7,395 bases of DNA from an uncultured Pseudomonadales bacterium (GTDB lineage: Bacteria > Pseudomonadota > Gammaproteobacteria > Pseudomonadales > IMCC2047), in NCBI GenBank assembly GCA_947258895.1, contig CAMYKE010000143.1, positions 1 through 7,395 on the forward strand. Reading direction: 5' to 3'. Positions within the stretch are counted from its first letter, which is position 1, and each line of letters opens with the position of its first letter. The notes below the pieces were generated by a model, which saw only the letters and a list, made by a program, of their open reading frames with translations, had not been told where the DNA came from and ran no database searches. A program made the position numbers and the translations under genes. Positions 1 through 5,693 of this stretch are shown piece after piece.

Positions 1-412
1 ATAGAAATACCTGCAGGTAGCATCCCTCACGCTTGCCATGCATCGATAGCTCGAGCGCCGGGTGCTGCAGGCCGAACAGGTAAAAGCCTACCCAGCTCGA
101 GAGTAATAACAGCGCGATCACCGTATGGGTTGCAACCCGCGGATAGGCGGGAATGCCCAGCTTGAAGATCACCCCACCGAGCCCGACAATGGCAAACAAC
201 CCGAGCAGCGACTCCGCGAAAAACTGTGGCGAGCCCAGCAGCTGCTCCAGCCAACCGGCACGGAAGGGCGCCTGCAAGCTCATCGCGGAGATTACAAATA
301 GCGTGGAAATAGCCAGCCAGCCACAGACCCTGCCCGCAACGCGGCCCGGCCTGGCCACCGGTGATAGCTGCTGGCTAAGGTCCTGGATTAACTTTGCGCG
401 TTGCTGGTTCAT
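1..412 (-). CDS. NrsF-like (DUF1109) membrane anti-sigma factor, 3' end cut by window
   Basis: The first 137 residues are present; the C-terminus lies beyond base 1. The start ATG overlaps the sigma factor stop (ATGA at 409-412), which indicates translational coupling. A short polar N-terminus (1-27) is followed by three hydrophobic segments at about 28-45, 66-84 and 95-113. A conserved-looking S-M-H-G-K-R-E-G-C stretch at 123-131 resembles the cysteine-containing loop of NrsF/DUF1109 proteins. Known for the family: NrsF holds a SigF-type ECF sigma factor inactive at the inner membrane and releases it under metal or oxidative stress. Family usual length is about 210 residues with six membrane segments, so roughly one third is missing through the window edge rather than damage. 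The specific signal is not visible from sequence. Identification rests on membrane topology, the motif and the adjacent ECF gene. Confidence 0.82.
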   Translation of the reverse strand, partial: MNQQRAKLIQDLSQQLSPVARPGRVAGRVCGWLAISTLFVISAMSLQAPFRAGWLEQLLGSPQFFAESLLGLFAIVGLGGVIFKLGIPAYPRVATHTVIALLLLSSWVGFYLFGLQHPALELSMHGKREGCYLQVFL

Positions 413-987
413 GCTGGAATCTCTTCCCGCTGCAATATCTTCTTCGTTTCACGCAGTGCGCGAAACACCCGGGCTTTCATTGCCGTTTTCGATACTCCAC
501 ACCAGGTCGCCGCTTCCTCCACGGTATAGCCTGCGTACTTGGTCAGGGTCAGGGCCTCACGCTGGTCGGGCTTCAGCTTGTCCAGCAAGCGGATCCCGTC
601 CAACAGCACGGCGTGATCCCTGGCGTCTGCGGCGCCGACCACATCCAGATCGATGCCCGTTTCCTCGCGGCGGTTAAACACCTGTTTGCGCCGCATCATA
701 TCGATGGACTTGTTACGCACGAGGGCAAAAAGCCAGGGGCGGAACGGCCGGCTCGGGCGATAGGTATGCCGGCCGCGGTGAATCGCGATGAGGCATTCCT
801 GGACGATATCCTCCAGTACATCTACCGGCCCCAACCGCACCAGCAGGTAGTTCTCGATGACCGTGCCCAGTTCCGTCATCAGTTGCTCGTAGGCAAGCTT
901 GTCTCCTTCATGGGTATCCGCCATCCAGCCTGACCAGCGGCGCTCATCCGCCAGCCACTGTTCGCGATTGCCAATGCTTATTTTCAT
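409..987 (-). CDS. ECF RNA polymerase sigma factor, SigF/ECF16-like
   Basis: The 192-residue protein has the two-domain ECF layout. Sigma region 2 spans about 30-102, with a D-V-L-E-D-I-V-Q-E core-binding helix at 56-64 and a P-W-L-F-A-L-V-R-N region 2.3/2.4 stretch at 84-92. Region 4 spans about 130-185, with its helix-turn-helix at 155-179. The R-W-S-G-W-M motif at 17-22, just before region 2, is typical of SigF-like members and favours the ATG at 987. An in-frame TGA lies three codons upstream, so the gene cannot start earlier, although no clear Shine-Dalgarno precedes it; the ATG at 924 is the alternative. The partner is the anti-sigma factor encoded immediately downstream. The spondin gene upstream lies 60 bases away on the same strand and is probably both operon partner and target. 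Likely role: stress-responsive transcription controlled by membrane sequestration. Confidence 0.9.
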   Translation of the reverse strand: MKISIGNREQWLADERRWSGWMADTHEGDKLAYEQLMTELGTVIENYLLVRLGPVDVLEDIVQECLIAIHRGRHTYRPSRPFRPWLFALVRNKSIDMMRRKQVFNRREETGIDLDVVGAADARDHAVLLDGIRLLDKLKPDQREALTLTKYAGYTVEEAATWCGVSKTAMKARVFRALRETKKILQREEIPA

Positions 988-1026
988 GGGCGCGGGTCAG
1001 GGTGCAGGAAGCCGGATTGGCGCGCG

Positions 1027-1047
1027 AAAACTCGCCACCAACGCGAG
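1027..1047 (-). terminator. Weak intrinsic terminator or attenuator between spondin and sigma genes
   Basis: On the minus strand, directly after the spondin TAG, the RNA can form CTCGC - GTTGGTG loop - GCGAG, followed by TTTT. The stem gains an A-T and a G-U pair if extended outward. The short stem and four-T tract suggest partial rather than complete termination. This would let the spondin mRNA accumulate while some transcripts read through into sigma and anti-sigma. The structure is seen directly; its activity is inferred. Confidence 0.45.
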
Positions 1048-1758
1048 CTACCTGTGGTGTCTATGAATGCGCGTAATAGTAACTTTCGCTACCGGGTTTC
1101 TCCAGTCATATCCGGCGGGGTGCAGCACTTCGGCGCCAGTTGCGTCGAAGTCACCCAATTCATGAAAACCGTTGCTGATGTGGATGAAGCCTTCGTCACC
1201 CGCGGCGGGTTCGGGCGACGGGCCGCTACCGCCACAACGGGGTCCGGGCATGTTGGCGCAGGACTGGTCATTCGCTTCAGTGCCTGCGTCGTAGGCTTTG
1301 GCATAATAGGTTCGGGATCCATAGTACGGCAGTTGCACCGAATTCAGCGCCACGAAGGTGTCGTTGGTAGGAATTAACATCGCCGCCATACTAAAGTGAC
1401 GTGTATGCCGGTTCGCCCGGAACGTGGTATCTGTGGTCTTGCCAGGCTCCAGCAGTCCGCCAATCGTCTTCACATCGCCGACCTGGTTGCCGGCGCCTTC
1501 GAGTATTTCGGTCACGCCCTCCGTAGAACCCCCTTCGGCGAGTGCGGCCAGTTCAGGGGAGGCCTGCTCGCCGGCTGTAAACAGTGCAATGGACTGTTTG
1601 TGGCTGGTGACCAGGATCGGGGTAAAGGTCTGCCCCTGCGTAAGGTTGGTAATGGTGACTTCATAGGATATCGCGTTGCCCGCCAGGGATGCGGGTGCGC
1701 CGATTAGTAGCGTAAAGGCCAGTGCTATTCCGGAAAGGGTTAACGTTGTTGTCGACAT
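1048..1758 (-). CDS. Secreted spondin-domain protein
   Basis: The 236-residue protein begins with a Sec signal peptide (hydrophobic 7-21, probable cleavage after A-S-L-A at 23-26). The mature part fits the bacterial spondin-N family: a strand-rich start Y-E-V-T-I-T-N-L-T (32-40) with Q-x-F-T-P, then M-L-I-P-T-N-D-T-F-V-A-L-N (127-139), the acidic Y-D-A-G-T-E-A-N-D stretch (156-164), two cysteines (167 and 175) near G-P-R-C-G-G, and the closing G-F-I-H-I-S-N-G-F (190-198). The C-terminus is His/Arg rich (H-R-H-H-R). Known: spondin domains are extracellular beta-sandwich modules; the bacterial function is not settled. The ATG at 1758 is fixed by a strong AGGAGG Shine-Dalgarno six bases upstream. 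The gene probably heads the unit with the ECF sigma and anti-sigma genes and may be its main regulated product. A ligand or metal-binding role is conjecture. Confidence 0.85.
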   Translation of the reverse strand: MSTTTLTLSGIALAFTLLIGAPASLAGNAISYEVTITNLTQGQTFTPILVTSHKQSIALFTAGEQASPELAALAEGGSTEGVTEILEGAGNQVGDVKTIGGLLEPGKTTDTTFRANRHTRHFSMAAMLIPTNDTFVALNSVQLPYYGSRTYYAKAYDAGTEANDQSCANMPGPRCGGSGPSPEPAAGDEGFIHISNGFHELGDFDATGAEVLHPAGYDWRNPVAKVTITRIHRHHR

Positions 1759-1805
1759 GGTATTCCTCCTGCCAGTTGATTGTGATACCGCGGGTACAGA
1801 GGCGA

Positions 1806-1832
1806 ATACGCAGCGGGCAGGCGAAAAGTTAC
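1806..1832 (-). promoter_or_regulatory. ECF-type promoter candidate for the spondin-sigma-anti-sigma unit
   Basis: Read on the minus strand, GTAAC (1832-1828) and CGTAT (1810-1806) are separated by 17 bases. The AAC core in the -35 and the CG-starting -10 are typical of ECF sigma promoters, and SigF-type promoters are reported with GTAAC-like -35 elements. It would give a leader of about 40 bases ending in the strong AGGAGG ribosome site before 1758. This supports autoregulation by the linked sigma factor, an inference from position and motif. Confidence 0.55.
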
Positions 1833-1863
1833 AGACGATTAGTGAATTTATTCCGCGGGAGGA

Positions 1864-1889
1864 GCCCCGACGCCCGCGCGCGGAGGGGC
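1864..1889. repeat. GC-rich stem-loop between two minus-strand genes
   Basis: GCCCC (1864-1868) and GGGGC (1885-1889) are perfect inverted arms around a CGCG-rich centre that is itself partly palindromic (CCGCGCGCGG). It lies downstream of the double-repeat gene ending at 1969 and upstream of the ECF promoter. It could reduce read-through from the former into the spondin unit, but there is no T tract on either strand, so it is not a canonical intrinsic terminator. Confidence 0.3.
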
Positions 1890-1968
1890 GTTGCGATCAG
1901 TGGCTGGTGTCGCGACGGACGAGTGGCATATCAAACCGGCAAGCCGTGGCAGGACCGCCGGGAATTGT

Positions 1969-2490
1969 TCAGGGGTGACGAAGATCCTGATTCAGCGTGT
2001 CGATCAGGCCATTTACGCAACTCCTGCTGATGCTTTTCACAAATGACGTGAACAACTGCGCGGATTCGCTCGCCTCTTCAGGTGCCTTGTAAGGGCCCAA
2101 CCTGGGGCCTTCGCGGGTTGCGACGTACCAGTGCTCATTGGAGTGAATCACGCGCGGATGGCGCGTACGCGGAACATCCGACTCGCCCTCGCGAAATGGC
2201 ACCTGCGCCTCTTGCAGCGCGCGTTTGCGGATTCTGTTAAGGTGAATGCTAATGACGTCGACAAAGTTGCCACTGTTGACGCGGCGCGTGAACTGCGCGA
2301 ATGAGCTGGCCGCCTTTTCGGCGCTGCTACGACACGGGTAGGGGCCTACCTCCTGGCCTTCGCGGGTGCGGTAAAACCAGTGGTCTTCGACGACAAGTAT
2401 TCGGTTGGAACGGGAAGGGGGCTGGTAGTCTTCGCCTGCGCGGGCGAGCGAAGCGCAATCTGCCACTGTTTCCCTGTTATTATTCTGCAT
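1969..2490 (-). CDS. Double-repeat protein of unknown function, DUF6316-like (paralogue 1)
   Basis: A 173-residue soluble protein with no signal peptide or membrane segment. It has two copies of one unit. The first has H-W-F-Y-R-T-R-E-G at 37-45 and G-P-Y at 49-51; the second has H-W-Y-V-A-T-R-E-G at 120-128 and G-P-Y at 132-134. Each unit is followed by an Ala/Glu-rich helix ending in F-x-x-F-type residues. The offset is 83 residues, the same as in the paralogue at 3410-3955. A shared acidic linker R-E-G-E-S-D-V-P (100-107) precedes unit 2. The W-[YF]-x-x-T-R-E-G-x-x-x-G-P-Y pattern resembles gammaproteobacterial DUF6316 proteins and loosely the GYF_2 (DUF4339) W-Y-x(n)-G-P motif. No function is known. 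I chose ATG 2490, with GGAA eight bases upstream; an in-frame TTG at 2514 without a ribosome site would add eight residues. Own sigma70-like promoter upstream. Confidence 0.8.
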   Translation of the reverse strand: MQNNNRETVADCASLARAGEDYQPPSRSNRILVVEDHWFYRTREGQEVGPYPCRSSAEKAASSFAQFTRRVNSGNFVDVISIHLNRIRKRALQEAQVPFREGESDVPRTRHPRVIHSNEHWYVATREGPRLGPYKAPEEASESAQLFTSFVKSISRSCVNGLIDTLNQDLRHP

Positions 2491-2558
2491 ATGCGATTCC
2501 GTTGGGCGAAACAAACAAATAGTAGTAAGAACAGATATTTATGGGTTGTAACTGGCAG

Positions 2559-2588
2559 ATTGTAGTAAAACCGATTCGGCGAAATCAA
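2559..2588 (-). promoter_or_regulatory. Sigma70-like promoter for the minus-strand double-repeat gene
   Basis: On the minus strand, TTGATT (2588-2583) and TACAAT (2564-2559) are separated by 18 bases. The -10 matches consensus at five of six positions and the -35 at four of six. The expected start near 2552 gives a leader of about 60 bases before ATG 2490. The -35 lies between the arms of the inverted repeat at 2571-2599 and one arm sits in the spacer. Confidence 0.5.
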
Positions 2589-2599
2589 GTGCGAATCGG
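2571..2599. repeat. Perfect 8-bp inverted repeat, probable operator
   Basis: CCGATTCG (2571-2578) and CGAATCGG (2592-2599) are perfect inverted arms with a 13-base centre. The arms are about two helical turns apart centre to centre (21 bases), the geometry expected for a dimeric regulator. The repeat straddles the -35 and covers part of the spacer of the minus-strand promoter, so binding there should block it. It may also affect ychJ on the other strand. No regulator gene that obviously fits is present nearby. Confidence 0.45.
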
Positions 2600-2701
2600 C
2601 GATCCGCGGAACAATGAGCAAATGGCTCACACGACAAGTAGAGGATGCTGACAATGAAGGCGGCCGACTGCGCTTTTTCATAAAGTAACGGGTAGATCGA
2701 C

Positions 2702-3106
2702 ATGATTGGTTCGATCAAAAATCCAGCGTGCCCCTGTGGGACCGGAAAACTTTTCACGGCCTGCTGTGAGCCTTTTTTAACCGGGCGGATTGTGGCGCGT
2801 ACTCCGGAGCAACTTATGCGCTCGCGGTACACGGCCTACTGTCAAGGTGGGCAGGGGGCGTACCTGTTGCAGAGCTGGTTTCCCGCAACGGCCCGGGGCC
2901 TGACCGCTACGGAACTTTCGGAGCGCACCGTGCAGTGGCAGGGGCTCAACGTGCTGTCCTCGAGCCAGGACGGTGATACGGGCGAGGTTGAATTTATTGC
3001 CAGTTTCCGGGACGCCGATGGCAAAGCGGGGCAGTTGCATGAAAAATCGGTATTTCAGCGGGTTGCAGGGCGCTGGTTCTACGTTGGCGGAGAGGTCACG
3101 GCGTAG
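2702..3106 (+). CDS. ychJ: YchJ family (UPF0225) protein, SEC-C plus NTF2-like domain
   Basis: The 134-residue protein opens with a SEC-C zinc-binding motif: C10-P-C12-G-T-G, then C21-C22. It continues with the family signature P-E-Q-L-M-R-S-R-Y-T-A-Y (35-46), the Y-L-L-Q-S-W segment (54-59) and H-E-K-S-V-F (113-118), ending in G-R-W-F-Y-V-G-G (123-130), which together form the YchJ NTF2-like domain. ATG 2702 is the only sensible start because an in-frame TAG lies two codons upstream; the ribosome site is weak. E. coli YchJ (about 150 residues) has a second SEC-C at its C-terminus, absent here, although shorter family members exist. The molecular function is unknown; SEC-C motifs bind zinc and occur in SecA, where they mediate protein contacts. 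It sits between two divergent paralogous genes, which may be chance or a functional grouping. Confidence 0.9.
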   Translation: MIGSIKNPACPCGTGKLFTACCEPFLTGRIVARTPEQLMRSRYTAYCQGGQGAYLLQSWFPATARGLTATELSERTVQWQGLNVLSSSQDGDTGEVEFIASFRDADGKAGQLHEKSVFQRVAGRWFYVGGEVTA

Positions 3107-3409
3107 GCCGCCATGGCAGTGCCCGCTGGCCGCAACCAACCATGCTGCCGCCGGCCGAGGCGGGAACGTAGCGATTCACTGGATTGCGCGAGAATCACAA
3201 TTCGTCGTCCCGCGGGCTTCACGAGCGCGTCTCGACGTAAAAATAACCTGGTTACCGGTTTTTCGATCCGGATTCTGATTCGGGTCAAAATACTGTATCA
3301 TCTACGTAGTATTCTTGATTGCTCAAGGGTACTGAATTTGACTATTCTGTTGCATTACGTAAATAACCCTCGTTTCCCCTGAATCTAGTCGTACCAAAAG
3401 GTTTTATTC
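3107..3409 (+). other. Intergenic region with possible SEC-C remnant and palindromes
   Basis: About 300 bases between ychJ and the plus-strand double-repeat gene. In the same frame as ychJ, seven codons past its TAG, the sequence reads G-R-N-Q-P-C-C (3128-3148), resembling the G-R-N-D-P-C-P-C start of the C-terminal SEC-C of longer YchJ proteins. Further along are two 8-bp palindromes sharing a TACGTA core (3302-3309 and 3355-3362). No other convincing gene is seen; the frame stays open to 3382 but becomes unlike a protein family. Confidence 0.4.
3338..3365 (+). promoter_or_regulatory. Weak sigma70-like promoter candidate for the plus-strand double-repeat gene
   Basis: TTGACT (3338-3343) is a five-of-six -35 match; the best -10 at normal spacing is TAAATA (3360-3365, 16 bases), only three of six. 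A weak -10 suggests dependence on an activator. The TTACGTAA palindrome (3355-3362) overlaps the -10. A start near 3372 would leave a leader of about 38 bases. Confidence 0.3.
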
Positions 3410-3955
3410 ATGGATAGTTCAGCATCTTCCAGACTGTTCTCGTCGTTTTACCGTAATCAACCTCAAGGCCCGGTGCGCCGCGCCGGTGAGTACCTGCCGA
3501 GAATCCCGGACCGCTCCCGACGGCTGGTTCGAAATCAAGGCCACTGGTTTTTTCGTGCTCGGGAACGTGATCTGGTTGGCCCCTATTACAAACGAGATAA
3601 CGCAGAAAAGGCGTCGCAAACCTACATGCGCTTTTGCCGAAACCTTAGTCGCGAGAAACTGCAGAGCCTGATTCAACAGCACGTTGAGAATTTGCATTTA
3701 TTAACAGAGGAGGAGCAAGCCCTGTCGCTGCGCGAGGGGGAAATGGATATTCCTGTAGAGCGCGAATCGCGAATTGTTGCCAAAGACGATCGCTGGTATT
3801 TCCAGACCCGGGAAGGTGAGCTCGTTGGGCCCTATGCTACAAGAGACGTGGCGGAAGAAGCGTCGGCAACCTTTCTCCAGTTTGTCCAGAACGTGGACCG
3901 GGGCATGATCGGCCAGCTGATCGCGGCCATGAAGTCCGAAACTGAACATAGTTGA
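3410..3955 (+). CDS. Double-repeat protein of unknown function, DUF6316-like (paralogue 2)
   Basis: A 181-residue soluble protein, clearly paralogous to the product of 1969-2490. Unit 1 has H-W-F-F-R-A-R-E-R at 45-53 and G-P-Y at 57-59. Unit 2 has R-W-Y-F-Q-T-R-E-G at 128-136 and G-P-Y at 140-142. The offset is again 83 residues. The linker L-R-E-G-E-M-D-I-P (107-115) matches that of the other protein, and the helix after each G-P-Y shows the same A-E-[KE]-A-S pattern. Unit 1 has lost the usual T and G of T-R-E-G (A and R instead), while unit 2 keeps them, so the units may have diverged in role. There is no signal peptide, membrane segment or catalytic motif. ATG 3410 has AAGG eight bases upstream. 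No function can be assigned; a binding or adaptor module is the most the fold-like pattern suggests. Confidence 0.82.
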   Translation: MDSSASSRLFSSFYRNQPQGPVRRAGEYLPRIPDRSRRLVRNQGHWFFRARERDLVGPYYKRDNAEKASQTYMRFCRNLSREKLQSLIQQHVENLHLLTEEEQALSLREGEMDIPVERESRIVAKDDRWYFQTREGELVGPYATRDVAEEASATFLQFVQNVDRGMIGQLIAAMKSETEHS

Positions 3956-4138
3956 GTTCATACCTCCAGGGCAATCGTTACCTGAATCTGATATTCCGGA
4001 TTACCTGAGCTAGTTAACTCACTGAATAATATATTAAACTGTTGGCTAATCATACCCGGTATCGGGGCGCACCCGGCACCTGGCCGAATCCGGCGTCTCA
4101 CCACTTTCTCGCTGTCCATTGCAAAGACTCGTTATGAT

Positions 4139-4159
4139 TGACATGCATTTTGCGTGTCA
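4139..4159. repeat. Near-perfect 9-bp hairpin upstream of the DUF4156 gene
   Basis: TGACATGCA and TGCGTGTCA pair over nine positions, one of them a T-G wobble, around a TTT loop. The left arm overlaps a perfect -35 hexamer TTGACA (4138-4143), whose 17-base-spaced -10 is the weak GATGCT (4161-4166). It may be an operator (TGACA/TGTCA half-sites) or an RNA hairpin. No T run follows, so it is not a terminator for the plus strand. Confidence 0.45.
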
Positions 4160-4222
4160 GGATGCTATGTTTCGCTTCGTAATTTATCAATTGGAATTGC
4201 ACTCGGCTGAGGACGCACGTCT

Positions 4223-4540
4223 ATGAAGTATCTGGTTTCAGCATCGCTATCGATGGTCGCACTAGTCCTGCTCGGTGCTTGCAGTTTCGTAAAAGTCAGC
4301 CCGGCTGCGGAAGGGGTTCGCACCGCTACGACTGCAGAGGTGGTCAATTGCAGATCGATGGGCGGTGTCAGTGCCAATGTTCTGAGCAAAGTGGGATTTA
4401 TCAAGCGCAATGAATACAAGGTGGCAGCTGAACTGGAAGATCTTGCTCGAGACCAGGCCGCCAAGATGGGCGCTAATGTGATCGTGCCTGACTCGGAGAT
4501 CGAGGATGGCCAACAGAGCTTCCTTGCGTACCGATGCTAA
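4223..4540 (+). CDS. DUF4156 family outer-membrane lipoprotein
   Basis: A 105-residue protein with a lipoprotein signal peptide: a hydrophobic stretch from residue 5 to a lipobox L-L-G-A-C with the modified Cys at 20. The mature domain follows the DUF4156 pattern: V-x-V-S-P-A-A-E-G-V-R (23-33), E-V-V-N-C (39-43), K-V-G-F-I-K-R-N-E (56-64), L-E-D-L-A-R-D-Q-A-A-K-M-G-A-N (71-85) and a closing Q-S-F-L-A-Y-R-C (98-105). Cys43 and Cys105 are candidates for a disulfide. There is no Asp at +2 after the lipid Cys (it is Ser), so Lol sorting to the outer membrane is expected. GAGG lies ten bases before ATG 4223. The family is small and of unknown function. The broken sugar dehydrogenase gene follows after 43 bases and may have been cotranscribed. 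Confidence 0.88.
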   Translation: MKYLVSASLSMVALVLLGACSFVKVSPAAEGVRTATTAEVVNCRSMGGVSANVLSKVGFIKRNEYKVAAELEDLARDQAAKMGANVIVPDSEIEDGQQSFLAYRC

Positions 4541-4583
4541 GCGGCATGCCTCAGGCAAGGTGCGGCAGTATTCCGGGAGAGAA

Positions 4584-5620
4584 ATGAATATGGGTGCAGT
4601 GGCACAGCAAGCCGGCGTCCGGTGCAGGAGTTTGCTGGCGGGGCTCGCGGTTACCTTGTTCCTGGCGCCGGGTTGCGCCAGGACAGACGATGTCATTACC
4701 AGCGCAGGGGCCTCGATTAACATCGAACCGGTCGCTAGCGGCCTTGGCGTACCCTGGGCAATGGCATTTGTCGCGCCGGACCGGATGTTGGTCACCGAGC
4801 GCGGCGGCAGGGTATTGTCGTTGGATATCGCAACCGGCGACACGTCGGAAGTAACCGGAATCCCGGCCGTCAAAACAGGCGGGCAGGGTGGATTGCTTGA
4901 TGTTGCGGTACCACGAGACTATCCGGCCACCGGCTGGGTTTATTTCACCTACGTAAAGGACCAGGATGGCCAGGGGGTAACGGTGGTTGCGCGCGCCAGG
5001 CTTTCCGGTGGCCGGTTTACTGATTGGCAGGAGTTACTGGTTACCCGCTCCGCCACGCGCACGGGGCGCCACTTTGGCAGCCGGATCGCATTTGTCGGCG
5101 ATGATGATCTGTTCTTCGGTGTCGGCGATCGCGGCCATCGCCCCAATGGGGAGGATCTCTCTACCCACGCCGGATCGATATTGCGCATCCATCCCGCGGG
5201 GGTGACGAGATCAACCTTATCCGGCCCGGCCTGAACTACGGCTGGCCGGTAATTTCCTATGGCAAGGAATACAGCAGCCCGGCACCGGTAGGTGAAGCCA
5301 CGGAAAAGGAAGGCATGGAGCAGCCGGTAAAGTACTATTCTCCATCCATTGCTCCAGGCAGTCTGCTGGTCTACCGGGGGGAAGCATTTCCCGCCTGGCA
5401 GGGCAGCCTGTTCGCAGGCGCGTTGAAGCTGCTGCACCTGAACCGGGTGATACTGGATGAGAAGGGCAACGCCGTGGGCGAAGAGCGGCTGCTGGAAGAT
5501 ATGGGTGAGCGAATCCGCTCCCTCATTGAAAGTCCCGAGGGCTTCATATATTTCGGAACCGATAGCGGAAAAATTTTTCGCATCGAGCCAGCGGCAGGCG
5601 GGGCGAGCAGCCAGAGATAG
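4584..5620 (+). pseudogene. PQQ-dependent aldose sugar dehydrogenase (YliI/Asd-like), broken by internal deletion and frameshift
   Basis: Part 1 (4584-5201) encodes an export signal with a lipoprotein-like A-P-G-C (Cys31), then G-L-G-V-P-W-A-M-A-F (53-62), G-G-Q-G-G-L-L-D-V-A-V (99-109), G-R-H-F-G-S-R (161-167, the region of the catalytic His in soluble glucose dehydrogenase) and G-D-R-G-H-R-P-N (181-188) up to I-L-R-I (199-202). Part 2, in another frame (about 5195-5620), resumes at R-G-G-D-E-I-N-L-I-R-P-G-L-N-Y-G-W-P and runs to a normal C-terminus. Relatives have about 50 residues between these blocks, including P-E-I-W-S-Y-G-x-R-N-P-Q-G and E-H-G-P; these are absent. The Arg-Asn pair of that segment contacts PQQ, so activity should be lost even without the frameshift. 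Translation in frame 1 stops at 5234. ATG 4584 is preceded by GGGAGA; an upstream in-frame start would overlap the lipoprotein gene. The intact family oxidises aldoses in the periplasm. Confidence 0.85.
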
Positions 5621-5645
5621 CGCTTTACGGTGCTCCCCAGGTCAT

Positions 5646-5693
5646 CGCGTACGCAGCGGGTCAATCCCTGTTTCGATTCCAAAGACGTACGCG
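5646..5693. repeat. Inverted repeat with 8-bp perfect arms
   Basis: CGCGTACG (5646-5653) and CGTACGCG (5686-5693) flank a 32-base centre in the convergent gap between the broken dehydrogenase and the DUF98 gene. The outer bases GTC and GAC also match if two bases are skipped on the left. A separate 12-bp palindrome GCGTTGCAACGC sits at 5754-5765. Neither has a T run, so intrinsic termination is not clear; a role in ending the convergent transcripts is only a guess. Confidence 0.4.

Noticed and set aside
153..933. Long plus-strand reading frames opposite the sigma and anti-sigma genes
   Set aside because: They are antisense shadows of well-recognised ECF and NrsF-like genes, with no family resemblance and no ribosome sites.
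2615..2629. TGAGC/GCTCA hairpin upstream of ychJ
   Set aside because: Five-base arms with a five-base loop are expected by chance in this length of sequence.
2777..3139. Minus-strand frame opposite ychJ
   Set aside because: YchJ on the plus strand is unmistakable; the opposite frame is rich in Pro, Arg and Gly as expected from antisense of a GC-rich gene.
3240..3262. Terminator for ychJ at AACCTGGTTACCGGTTTTT
   Set aside because: Only four outer base pairs form and the inner stem is broken by a mismatch, so it is too weak to call despite the T run.
4262..4873. 203-residue minus-strand frame across the lipoprotein and the dehydrogenase start
   Set aside because: It covers two recognised plus-strand genes and the gap between them; composition is low-information (Ser, Thr, Ala) and no domain is visible.
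5195..5315. Programmed frameshift in the dehydrogenase at the G run (5198-5202)
   Set aside because: A slip at GGGGG would join the frames, but about 50 conserved residues would still be missing, so deletion explains the data better.
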